From Saccharomycodes ludwigii (Eukaryota > Ascomycota > Saccharomycetes > Saccharomycodales > Saccharomycodaceae), in NCBI RefSeq assembly GCF_020623625.1, contig NC_060202.1, positions 310,001 through 374,000 of the forward strand: DNA of 64,000 nt. The letters are read 5' to 3'. Positions 21,171 to 30,027 of the stretch are shown piece by piece (the first letter of the stretch is position 1; every line of letters starts with the position of its first letter). The position numbers and the translations under genes are program-made. The notes beneath the pieces were generated by a model. It ran no database searches and was not told the DNA's origin. It worked only from the letters and a program-made list of their open reading frames with translations.

Positions 21171-22796
21171 ATGGAAAAGTTATCACCAGAACAACAAAAA
21201 GCAGCCCTGGAATACAAAGAAAAAGGTAATGAATGTTTTAAGAAGAAACAATACCACCCAGCTGTCAGCTTTTATGATTTAGCAATTAAAAGTGATCCAA
21301 CGCAGTCTATATTCTATAGTAATGCTGCATTTTGCCATTTAAAACTAGAGGCCTATCAACTAGCATTAAATAATTGTGATAAAGCTATTTCAATAGATAA
21401 TCGCAATGTGAAGGCTTATTATAGACGTGCTTTAAGTTATATTGGTTTGATGGAATACTCAAAAGCTAAAAAAGATTTTAAAATCGTATTGAAATTTAAG
21501 CCTAAAGATGATGCGGCTCTACGAGGAGTAGCTTTGGTTGATAGAATGATTTTCCAAGCCAATTTTGAAAAGGCTTTGGGTGCTGATGACGATAATGGTG
21601 ATTCAAATTCTAATGGTATGCGCAGATTATGTGAAACTGTTTTACTAAGTAGTTTTGATGGTAATTCGGATATCACTAACTATAATGGTCAAGAATTAGT
21701 TCTAGAACATGTAACACCAGAGAACGGAGGTGAGTACGGAAATATTGAAGTCACCAACATGAGTCAAGAGTTCATTTCATTCATGGTTAATGAACTTTTT
21801 TTGAAGGGCAAAAAAATACCCAAGAAGTATGCTGCCGGTATTATATCCCATGTTGATTCTATCGTGAGAAAAGAGCCTACTCTACTAGAAATAAGCAATG
21901 CAGATAATCCCGAAGTGAAAATCACCGTAGTTGGTGATACCCATGGTCAATTTTATGATGTGTTGAATTTATTCCATAAATTTGGTAAGGTTAAGCAAAA
22001 TCACATCTATATTTTCAATGGAGATTTTGTTGATCGTGGTTCATGGTCCTGTGAGGTTGCTTTGCTATTATACTGTTTGAAAATATTGTATCCTGAACAT
22101 ATTTATATAATAAGAGGTAACCATGAAACCGATAATATGAACAAAGTTTATGGTTTTGAAGATGAGTGTAAATTTAAATATTCTACCAGGATTTTCGAAA
22201 TGTTTAGCGAAAGTTTTGAAAGTTTGCCTTTATGCTGTGTTATTAATCAAAATTATATTGTCATGCATGGTGGGTTAGGCCATGATCCTGAGGTTACTCT
22301 CGATGATATCAGGAAAATCAATAGGTTTAAGCAACCACCAAGAGAGGGCATATTCATGGAATTGTTATGGTCAGACCCACGTGCTTTGGACGGTTTGGGT
22401 CCATCCCAACGTGGTCTAGGTTATGCTTTTGGTCCCGATATTACTGCTGCATTTTTAAAGAAAAACGGTTTACGCAAAGTCTTTAGATCACATGAAGTTA
22501 GATCTGGTGGTGTGTCTTACGAGCATAACAACAAACTAATTACTATTTTCAGTGCGCCAAATTATTGTGACAGTGAGAATAACCTCGGTGGTGTTATTCA
22601 TGTTGTGCCAGGTAGAGGTAGCACAGAGCCTGTAAAGTGTGTTTCCGACGAAAAAACCTTTATGCCTTTTGGAGAAACAACCAGTGGTGTCATTTGTAAT
22701 GATGATGCAGATTTGGCTGTTGAAGTTTTTAAAGCTGTGAAACATCCAGACTTGAAGCCTATGGCTTATTGTAAAAATGGTGGATTGGGCTTTTAA
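21171..22796 (+). CDS. PPT1: PPT1, TPR-containing serine/threonine phosphatase (PP5)
   Basis: A 541-residue protein; S. cerevisiae Ppt1 is 513. It dephosphorylates Hsp90 and binds it through its TPR domain. Three TPR motifs lie at about 10-125 (AALEYKEKGNECFKKKQYHPA is the first). The PPP catalytic core runs from about 245 with all metal and phosphate motifs: GDTHGQ at 254, GDFVDRG at 283, RGNHE near 315, HGG near 364, and the SAPNYCD loop near 460. A linker at about 140-160 is longer and more acidic (DDDNGDSNSNG) than usual and accounts for the extra length. In S. cerevisiae it is YGR123C, next to ASN2; here NOC4 lies between them. Confidence 0.96.
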   Translation: MEKLSPEQQKAALEYKEKGNECFKKKQYHPAVSFYDLAIKSDPTQSIFYSNAAFCHLKLEAYQLALNNCDKAISIDNRNVKAYYRRALSYIGLMEYSKAKKDFKIVLKFKPKDDAALRGVALVDRMIFQANFEKALGADDDNGDSNSNGMRRLCETVLLSSFDGNSDITNYNGQELVLEHVTPENGGEYGNIEVTNMSQEFISFMVNELFLKGKKIPKKYAAGIISHVDSIVRKEPTLLEISNADNPEVKITVVGDTHGQFYDVLNLFHKFGKVKQNHIYIFNGDFVDRGSWSCEVALLLYCLKILYPEHIYIIRGNHETDNMNKVYGFEDECKFKYSTRIFEMFSESFESLPLCCVINQNYIVMHGGLGHDPEVTLDDIRKINRFKQPPREGIFMELLWSDPRALDGLGPSQRGLGYAFGPDITAAFLKKNGLRKVFRSHEVRSGGVSYEHNNKLITIFSAPNYCDSENNLGGVIHVVPGRGSTEPVKCVSDEKTFMPFGETTSGVICNDDADLAVEVFKAVKHPDLKPMAYCKNGGLGF

Positions 22797-23166
22797 AGCG
22801 GGAAATTTATATCAGAAATGGTTTGCTATTGGCACACCATTATTTGTAATTATGTAATATTAATTTCCTTTTTTCTTTCTTTTTCTTTTTCTTTTTTTTT
22901 TTGTTTTAAATGTAAAGATAAATATAATAGTAGTTATTATTTGCTTGTTAGGAATACTTCAATATTTGTATCAAACTCTTTTAGACGCTTTATCTTTTAA
23001 TTAACAGTATAAGCCGTTTATATATAGTATCAAATGTATTTTTGTACGAAAAACGTTTTTACCTTTTTTTTGACTTTTTTTGACTTTTTTACTTTTTTTT
23101 AATTTTTATTTTTTTATTTTTTTATTTTTTTATTTTTTTATTTTTTAAACAACTAATATCACATCC

Positions 23167-23205
<39 letters not shown>

Positions 23206-23279
23206 CTATTTTGCAACAACATCCACATCGTTGATCATTTTTAATCTATCAAAAAAATCATCACTAGTACACATACAAA
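22797..23279. repeat. PPT1-KAP104 spacer with (T7A)n minisatellite and T32 tract
   Basis: 483 bp. A repeat of about seven T followed by A runs at roughly 23090-23146, and T32 lies at 23171-23202. Both are about 80-190 bp upstream of KAP104 and are probably nucleosome-excluding promoter tracts. No gene is seen. Confidence 0.6.
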
Positions 23280-26102
23280 ATGGTATCCACCTGGTCTCCA
23301 GATCTTAATAATGTTCAACAATTATGCGAGATTTTACAAAATTCAATGAGCCCTAACCATGAATTACGTACACAATCTATGCAATTATTAGACTCATTTA
23401 AAGAACAACCAGAATTTTTGAATTATCTATGTTATATTTTGTTACTAGAAGGAAAAGATCCCACTATTAGTGCCACTGCTGGTTTATTATTAAAAAATTG
23501 TCTATTGTTACCTCTTGATAATAATAATAATAATAATGTTATGAATAATCATGGCTTGGTTTTAGACGATTATATTAAATTGAATATTATCAAAGGGTTG
23601 TCTCCAGCTTATCCTAAATTGGTTACTAATATCACAGGGATTGTAATCACTACCCTTTTTTCTACCTATTTTGCCAGATCGCACAGAGATGATCCATTGG
23701 GGTTACAGTTGTTACTTAATCTACTAACATTAGTAAAAACTGAAAAAAATGAGGCTAGTATTAAAGCATTATCAAAAATTATGGAAGATGCCGCTCAGTT
23801 TTTTCAATTACCTTGGACCGTTGAGGAGGTTAAACCTATTGAAGTATTAATACAGACCTTCTTGGAGTTTATCAGTCTAGATGCTTATTCTGATTCCTTT
23901 ATTATTAGAAGTGAAACTATTAAATGTTTAAATTGTATTATTCCATTAAACTCGCAGTTTTTTATTGTTCAATTAGATTTTTTTTTACAAAGTATTTTTA
24001 CTTTGGCTACCAACGATTCGAATGATAAAGTTAGAGAGCAAATTTGCATTACTTTTACTACGTTATTAGACTTTAGGCCAGATAAATTAATCGATAATTT
24101 ACAAGGCATTATTCAATTTGTTTTGCATTTAATTAATAATAGCTCTATTGAGGGTAATAAATCTCGTGTTGGTCTAGAAGCTTGTGAGTTTTTATTGAGT
24201 TTGAGTAACAATTCACATATTCCGGAAATTTTAATTAAGCCATATTTACCAAGTATTATTCCAGCGTTGATTACACACATGTGTTTCGATGAAGAGGAAA
24301 TATTAATTGTTGATTCACTAAATGATGAGGATGATTCCGGTGTTCCTGATAAAGATGAAGATATTAAACCACTAATTTCATCAGCTACCAAGTCAAAAGC
24401 AAGACCCAACGAAGAGGAAGAGGATGATGATGATAATGATGTTGGTACAGACGGAGATGAAATCGATACTTCTTGGAGCTTGAGGAAGTGTAGTGCAGCC
24501 ACTTTGGATTCTTTGACCAACTTGTTACCACAAGATGTTATCAAAATTTCATACCCCTTATTACGTCAACATTTGGCATCTGAGAAATGGTATGTTCGTG
24601 AAGCAACCATCTTAGCGCTAGGTGCAATGGCCGAAGGTGGTATAAAATATGCATCAGACCAATTATCCATCATAATTCCCTTTTTGGTTGAGGAATTAAA
24701 AGACCACTGGTACCCAGTTCGTAAAATGTCGTGTTGGACACTAAGTAGATTTTCTCCCTGGATATATAGTGATAATACAGAATTCCTATTGCCAGTATTA
24801 GAACCTATTTTAAACAATGTATTGTTCGACAAAAGGAAATGTGTTCAGCAAGCAGCAATAAGTTGTGTTGCTTATTTTATTGATAATGCAGATTATGAGA
24901 TTGTTTCGACACTCTTGTATAATGAATTGTTATCTACTTTTACTAAGTGCTTTACTACATATCAAAAAAGAAATATGTTTGTTTTATATGATGCTATTGG
25001 ATCCCTTGCCGAAAAAGTTGAATTTGATGAAAGAGCAATGTCTACTGTTATCCCACCACTTTTGAATAAATGGAACGTTGTAACTGATACTGACAAAGAA
25101 CTATGGCCATTATTGGAATGTCTATCTTATGTTATTATATCATTAGGAGAATTTTTTTTACCATTGGCACCTCAAGTTTTTTCCAGAGTCTGGTTTATAT
25201 TATGTAACTGTGTGGAATTGGAAGCTAGATCTCAACAAGACCCTACTGTCGTGGTTCCTGAAAAGGATTTTGAAATTACATCCTTGGATTTCATAGATGG
25301 ACTAATTCAAGGCTTAAATAGCTCGATTGAAAACACGTTAATATTTGCCCAAGCATCGCCTAATATTTTTGATGTTTTATTGGAGGTGTTAAAAGATCCA
25401 ACCCATGAGGTTAGACAAAGTGCATTTGCTTTATTAGGTGATGTAGCATATTATTACACGGATAAATTGCAGCCATATCAAGATCAGCCATATAAGGACT
25501 ATTTACCTAAATTCCTAGCTGTTATTGGAAACGAAATTATGCATAATGATGAACTTGATAGCGTGGGTGCAGTTAATTCTTTGAATAATGCTATCTGGGC
25601 ATTGGGTTTAATTAGCGAAAGAATTGATTTGCAAGAGTACATAATTGATTTATCTCGTGTGGTTTTAGATTTGTTTTTAGGTGGTGGTGATGGTGTTAAT
25701 GATAATACTGCGATTGCTGTGCATATATCCATTGTGGAAAATTTAGCAGTATGTATTGGTAGAATGGGTATTCACCATCCAGAAATCTTTAGTACTAATG
25801 ATTCTCCCTTTTGTTCGATAAACGCTATTGAAAAATGGTGCGATTCTTGTATTGACATTCCAGATCCCGAGGAGAAAACGGTGTGCTATCATGGGTTCAT
25901 TAGGATTATGAATTTAATAGACCGTACCAAGATTAGAATGAATTGTATTATATTGAAAAAAATGTTAAAAGGATTGATGGAAAATGTTGACCTTAAAGCA
26001 ATCAATCAGGATTTGTATGGGTTTTTGATAAATAATTCAGAACTTGTTTCTCAATTGAATACCAATTCTCCTGAATACCAATTTGTAGCACAGATTATGT
26101 AA
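23280..26102 (+). CDS. KAP104: KAP104, karyopherin beta-2 (transportin)
   Basis: A 940-residue protein; S. cerevisiae Kap104 is 918. It imports mRNA-binding proteins such as Nab2 and Hrp1 that carry PY-NLS signals. The N-terminus (LLQNSMSP-type start, PEFLNYLCYILLLEGKDP near 45) and the TGIVITTLFSTYFA and IKALSKIMEDAAQFFQL segments near 120-180 match Kap104 closely. HEAT repeats run through the whole length. The acidic H8 loop that releases cargo on Ran-GTP binding is at about 335-400 and ends at the DTSWSLRKCSAATLD helix. The C-terminal repeats hold the PY-NLS contact helices, including KDFEITSLDFIDGLIQGL near 661. In S. cerevisiae it is YBR017C. It begins the second syntenic block. Confidence 0.95.
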   Translation: MVSTWSPDLNNVQQLCEILQNSMSPNHELRTQSMQLLDSFKEQPEFLNYLCYILLLEGKDPTISATAGLLLKNCLLLPLDNNNNNNVMNNHGLVLDDYIKLNIIKGLSPAYPKLVTNITGIVITTLFSTYFARSHRDDPLGLQLLLNLLTLVKTEKNEASIKALSKIMEDAAQFFQLPWTVEEVKPIEVLIQTFLEFISLDAYSDSFIIRSETIKCLNCIIPLNSQFFIVQLDFFLQSIFTLATNDSNDKVREQICITFTTLLDFRPDKLIDNLQGIIQFVLHLINNSSIEGNKSRVGLEACEFLLSLSNNSHIPEILIKPYLPSIIPALITHMCFDEEEILIVDSLNDEDDSGVPDKDEDIKPLISSATKSKARPNEEEEDDDDNDVGTDGDEIDTSWSLRKCSAATLDSLTNLLPQDVIKISYPLLRQHLASEKWYVREATILALGAMAEGGIKYASDQLSIIIPFLVEELKDHWYPVRKMSCWTLSRFSPWIYSDNTEFLLPVLEPILNNVLFDKRKCVQQAAISCVAYFIDNADYEIVSTLLYNELLSTFTKCFTTYQKRNMFVLYDAIGSLAEKVEFDERAMSTVIPPLLNKWNVVTDTDKELWPLLECLSYVIISLGEFFLPLAPQVFSRVWFILCNCVELEARSQQDPTVVVPEKDFEITSLDFIDGLIQGLNSSIENTLIFAQASPNIFDVLLEVLKDPTHEVRQSAFALLGDVAYYYTDKLQPYQDQPYKDYLPKFLAVIGNEIMHNDELDSVGAVNSLNNAIWALGLISERIDLQEYIIDLSRVVLDLFLGGGDGVNDNTAIAVHISIVENLAVCIGRMGIHHPEIFSTNDSPFCSINAIEKWCDSCIDIPDPEEKTVCYHGFIRIMNLIDRTKIRMNCIILKKMLKGLMENVDLKAINQDLYGFLINNSELVSQLNTNSPEYQFVAQIM

Positions 26103-26279
26103 GTCAGAAATATTATTAGTAGTACTAATAATACTTATCATTGTTATTATTGTTATCGCGTTAGTGCTAATATAGCTTTTATATTTGTTATAAATAAGTA
26201 GATATTTTATTTAAAGATTAAAAGTGATTAATATCAGAATCTCACATTTAAATGAGCTAGAGAATGTTTAGTAGCTGTT

Positions 26280-26290
26280 CACGTGACTCA
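26280..26290. promoter_or_regulatory. Overlapping Cbf1 and Gcn4 sites, CACGTGACTCA
   Basis: CACGTG at 26280-26285 (in the context TTCACGTGA) shares two bases with TGACTCA at 26284-26290. It is 178 bp after the KAP104 stop and 910 bp before DAL1. The target gene is unclear. Confidence 0.4.
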
Positions 26291-26886
26291 GTTTGTTTGG
26301 ATCTCTCTTTCTCTTACTCATTTTTTTTTGTATGGTTTCTATAAGAGCGCGAATTCTCGGAAATCTCCGTCCATTTTTTTTTTTTTTTTTTTTAGTATAA
26401 AAAGGGTAATTTTTTCTTATCGAAAAGGAAACGTGTATGCGGTAACCATTCAAAATTCAAATATATGTCAACATTGTAGAATGAACTTGCTTATTATTAA
26501 AGGTAATTTTTATTTTGTGTGAAATCATTACTTGGAAGAAGTACTTTTATTGGTTGAACTAGGAAAAGTCAAAAAATAAATATTATTGGCAAAAAAAAAA
26601 AAAAAAAAAAAAAAAACTGTCATTGGCAATTGTCAGCAACATTGCCGGCGAAAATTACCATATACAAGATGTTTTTTTTTTTTTTTTTTGATCTTGACAA
26701 TAGAGCAAAAAAAAACTATCGTTAGCAATGGGCACTATTTATAAATTTAATTAAAAAAACTTTATTCATAGAATAACGGTACAATGCTTGTTTTATATTC
26801 AATTAAGGAAAACGACTTAAAGTAAAGTTTAAAATAAAAATATTGACGATTGAAAGAAACTGGGAAAGTGGTAACTTTTATGATTT

Positions 26887-26920
26887 TTGCGTTTTTTTTT
26901 TTGCGTTTTTCTGCGTTTTT
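26887..26920. promoter_or_regulatory. Three TGCGTTTTT repeats, Dal82 UIS-like
   Basis: TTGCGTT occurs at 26887-26893 and 26901-26907, and TGCGTT at 26912-26917, about 280-310 bp upstream of DAL1. The known allophanate-response element (UIS-ALL, bound by Dal82) has the core ATTGCGTT, so two exact 7-mers and one 6-mer match. Confidence 0.5.
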
Positions 26921-26986
26921 AATTTTTAGTTTTTTTTCTATGTAACAATTTTTTTTTAATAAAGTCTAAAAGATTTTATTATCAAG

Positions 26987-27018
<32 letters not shown>

Positions 27019-27199
27019 ATATTATATAAAGAGAAAATCCTTACCTGATCAATAATAGTTACATAGCTTTATGTTTGTTTTTTTGTTTTCCCTTTCCTCC
27101 TTTTTGTTATCAAAATCTTTCTATTTTCCGTAATCAGATATCATATTAATATTAAATATAAATTAAACCAAAAAAAAAAATATCAAGCCAAGATATATA

Positions 27200-28831
27200 A
27201 TGTTTTCAAACCTAAAGGCCATCAGTTCAAATAAATGTGTTGTAGAAGGGAAAGTTCAACCTTGCACAATAATTTATTCTATAGAAACAGGAAAATTTGT
27301 TAAAATATTCCCAGGTGAAATCTTATATAATAAAGATCCTAGGTTATCACAAGTTTCAGAGTATGTAAACGTGTCGCCATACGTTATTTTGCCAGGGTTA
27401 GTAGATTCACATGTTCATTTAAACGAGCCAGGTAGAACAGAGTGGGAGGGTTTTGAAACAGGCACCAAGGCCGCTAGTTCTGGTGGTGTTACAACAGTAA
27501 TTGATATGCCGTTGAATGCAATTCCACCAACCACCACTTTACAAAATTTCAAGGTTAAATTGGACGCAGCGGAAAACCAGTTATGGTGTGATGTTGGGTT
27601 TTGGGGCGGCTTAGTTCCTGGTAATTTAAAAGATTTAAAACTCTTAATTAAAGCAGGTGTTAGAGGTTTTAAAGGGTTTTTGATGGATTCAGGTGTTGCT
27701 GAGTTTCCTGCTATAGATAAATTATATATAGCAGATGCATTGAAAGAATTACAAGATGAAAAGACCATGCTTATGTTTCATGCTGAACTGCAAACTCCGG
27801 ACAACAAGCATACAATTTATACTGGTAGTGATTATAGCAATAATGATTTGTGTACTGTCGATTCGCCTATTGAAAAAAGTTTAGGTTTATCTACCTGCTT
27901 GTCTCCAATTCAGCCTACTTCTGGTGAGATATCGGACCAAGTCAATTTTACAAATACTCTTGATACAAATTTTAAACAAGATACTATAACCCCCCTTGGA
28001 TTGGCACAAGAAGAAGATGATACGTTGGCTAATGTTGATCCAGCTGACTACAAATATTTCCTAATGTCAAGGCCAGATAATTTTGAGACAGATGCATTAA
28101 ATTTGGTGCTTAGTTGTTTAAGAAAACAAATTATAAATTATGGTAAATCCACGCCAGTTCACATTGTCCATATGGCCTCTGAACATGCTATACCAATATT
28201 GGCCAGAGCAAAAAACGTGGAAAATTTACCAATTACTGCCGAAACTTGTTTCCACTATCTAAGTTTAGCCTCCGAAAAAATACCTAATGGAAGTACTTTC
28301 TATAAATGTTGTCCTCCGTTAAGAACTGAAAAAAACAGACTAGGATTATGGAAAGGCTTACGTGATGGTGTAATTACTTCTGTTGTCAGCGATCACAGCC
28401 CATGTACACCAGAATTAAAAAATTTGGAGAAGGGTGATTTTTTTAGTGCATGGGGTGGAATTTCTTCAGTTGGTCTGGGATTGCCCCTAATATACACGAT
28501 GGGGACATATAGTCTAACACCGGCAATTAGCTTGCCAGAGATCGTTCAATGGTGTTGCGAGAATACTGCTATTCAGGTAGGGTTAGAAAACATCAAGGGT
28601 TTCATTAAAGAAGGGCATGATGCCGATTTCATAGTGTGGGATGAATGTAAAAAACAAGTCATTAGAAATGATAATGTTTATTTTAAAAATAAATTGACTG
28701 CATTCAACGGGTTTGAAGTCAAGAGTTGTGTTTTGAAAACCTTTGTTAGAGGTCAACTAGTCTTCAGCCATGAAACTGGGCATTCTACCAAACCTTTGGG
28801 TAAGAAAATCTTAGAACCAAGAACTACATAA
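27200..28831 (+). CDS. DAL1: DAL1, allantoinase
   Basis: This gene encodes a 543-residue protein; S. cerevisiae Dal1 is 460. It opens the hydantoin ring of allantoin to allantoate, the first step of allantoin use as nitrogen source. It is a cyclic amidohydrolase: the metal-binding DSHVHLNEPGRTEWEG lies at about 70-85, the lysine expected to be carboxylated lies in RGFKGFLMDSG near 155-165, and further metal ligands are in MFHAEL near 193, HIVHMASEHA near 320-329 and SDHSPC near 397. Extra length comes from a poorly conserved acidic insert at about 197-285, after the FHAEL motif. The gene is alone, between KAP104 and ERP3, with no other DAL gene beside it. GATA and UIS-like elements upstream fit nitrogen control. 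Confidence 0.95.
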   Translation: MFSNLKAISSNKCVVEGKVQPCTIIYSIETGKFVKIFPGEILYNKDPRLSQVSEYVNVSPYVILPGLVDSHVHLNEPGRTEWEGFETGTKAASSGGVTTVIDMPLNAIPPTTTLQNFKVKLDAAENQLWCDVGFWGGLVPGNLKDLKLLIKAGVRGFKGFLMDSGVAEFPAIDKLYIADALKELQDEKTMLMFHAELQTPDNKHTIYTGSDYSNNDLCTVDSPIEKSLGLSTCLSPIQPTSGEISDQVNFTNTLDTNFKQDTITPLGLAQEEDDTLANVDPADYKYFLMSRPDNFETDALNLVLSCLRKQIINYGKSTPVHIVHMASEHAIPILARAKNVENLPITAETCFHYLSLASEKIPNGSTFYKCCPPLRTEKNRLGLWKGLRDGVITSVVSDHSPCTPELKNLEKGDFFSAWGGISSVGLGLPLIYTMGTYSLTPAISLPEIVQWCCENTAIQVGLENIKGFIKEGHDADFIVWDECKKQVIRNDNVYFKNKLTAFNGFEVKSCVLKTFVRGQLVFSHETGHSTKPLGKKILEPRTT

Positions 28832-28862
28832 ATTTATAAAATAGTAATATAATGTATAATAT

Positions 28863-29540
28863 TCAAACTCTATGTTTTCTGGATCTATTGAATAAAAATT
28901 TTAACATTAATATTTGGCCTATTCCAATGGCAATTGTCAGGAAAATAGAATAAATGGAAAACCAAAAAACTCTTTTTGTTGTTGAACGAACAGTATAATT
29001 GTTTCTCTTGGTTCTTGTCTTGTAATACTCCAAATTTCGTTCTAATAGGCTTAATTGGCGCTCTATATCATCCAACATATCCCATAATTTGGTCTCTTGT
29101 TGTTCATTTTCTAAATTATTTAAAAGCTTATTTCTTTCCATATTTTTCAATTTAGTTTGTTCTGTTTCTTTCATGTGCTGACATGTATAGCTAACATCAA
29201 AATCAATGATTTTCCCCAATCCCTTTTTACTTGATTCAAAACAAAATTTATATTCGCCCTTAAACTCCGCATTGAAAAACCATTCACCTTGTCTTTCGTG
29301 AGTTCTGGAAATCAATTTTACACCATCAGGTCCAAATATCTCATAATTTATATCATAATCACCTTCTTCACCATGCTGAACGGCGAAGTAATAATCTATC
29401 TGGCAGTCAATGCTTGGGGTTAATGTGTATAAACATTCTCTATCTAACAATTCAAATGTGACTGGAGATGGTAAAACCGTTGCTACATGTAGTATGGCTG
29501 TGTGTAATAGCAGTGCAAAGATATTCTTTTTGAAGTACAT
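28863..29540 (-). CDS. ERP3: ERP3, p24 family cargo receptor
   Basis: A 225-residue protein, the length of S. cerevisiae Erp3 (YDL018C), which is the neighbour of CDC7 there too. p24 proteins cycle in COPII and COPI vesicles between ER and Golgi. There is a signal peptide at 1-24, a GOLD domain at about 25-120 with the conserved Cys pair (REC near 35 and FCFES near 99), a coiled coil at about 130-175, a membrane helix at about 188-210 and a short cytosolic tail NRSRKHRV. Synteny decides for ERP3 among the Erp paralogues. The mRNA leader is odd: ten consecutive C lie immediately before the ATG. Confidence 0.88.
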   Translation of the reverse strand: MYFKKNIFALLLHTAILHVATVLPSPVTFELLDRECLYTLTPSIDCQIDYYFAVQHGEEGDYDINYEIFGPDGVKLISRTHERQGEWFFNAEFKGEYKFCFESSKKGLGKIIDFDVSYTCQHMKETEQTKLKNMERNKLLNNLENEQQETKLWDMLDDIERQLSLLERNLEYYKTRTKRNNYTVRSTTKRVFWFSIYSIFLTIAIGIGQILMLKFLFNRSRKHRV

Positions 29541-30027
29541 GGGGGGGGGGAGGAGGAGGGGTACGATGTTTATTTATACCTTGATGAGAAAAAGAAAAAG
29601 AAAAAAAACTGTAGCTTTAAAGGCCTAAGTGAATGTATTGTATGAAGAATAAACGACAAATATGCATATGTATATATTGTTCATATTTACTGATTAAAAT
29701 TTTACTACTTGCTAAAAAAAATACGCGTTAAAAATATTTTTTTTTTTTTTTTTAAAGTTTTCCAAAACATCAAAAAAACCAAAAAGAAAAAAAACATTGC
29801 TTCAAAAATAAATAACTCATTGCTAATTCTAGTTTACATTATAAGTTGTTTTTTTTTTTTTTTTGCTGAGAGAAAAAGAGACATTATAAAAGATTTTCTA
29901 CATATTTGAATTTAATTGTTATTTAAATTCAATAATTAAGAGGAAACAGTAGCCTGTTTACTTAAGTCATATATTAAAAAATTTGTTCCAATTTGTGACT
30001 TAATAAGTTTCACACAATAGAACAACA
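29541..30027. promoter_or_regulatory. Divergent ERP3/CDC7 promoter
   Basis: 487 bp. It starts with a G10 run and AGGAGGAGGGG at 29541-29561 at the ERP3 start, and has an MCB element at 29723. T17-T18 tracts lie near 29737 and 29849, and a palindromic ATTTAAATTCAAT region near 29920. No gene is seen. Confidence 0.6.
29723..29728. promoter_or_regulatory. MCB element ACGCGT
   Basis: An exact MluI cell-cycle box between ERP3 and CDC7, 300 bp upstream of the CDC7 ATG. MCB sites bind MBF (Mbp1/Swi6) and mark G1/S genes in S. cerevisiae. Confidence 0.45.

Larger units (their letters stand above)
26103..27199. promoter_or_regulatory. DAL1 upstream region, 1.1 kb
   Basis: Between KAP104 and DAL1. 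It contains GATA sites (CTTATC) at 26134-26139 and 26416-26421, a fused Cbf1/Gcn4 motif at 26280-26290, three GCGTTTTT repeats at 26887-26920 (Dal82 UIS-like), and tracts of A26 (about 26591), T18 (about 26671) and A27 (about 26991). No gene is seen. Confidence 0.6.

Noticed and set aside
26283-26522. Short frames between KAP104 and DAL1 on both strands
   Set aside because: They consist of T or A tracts and start without ATG context; the region reads as promoter DNA.
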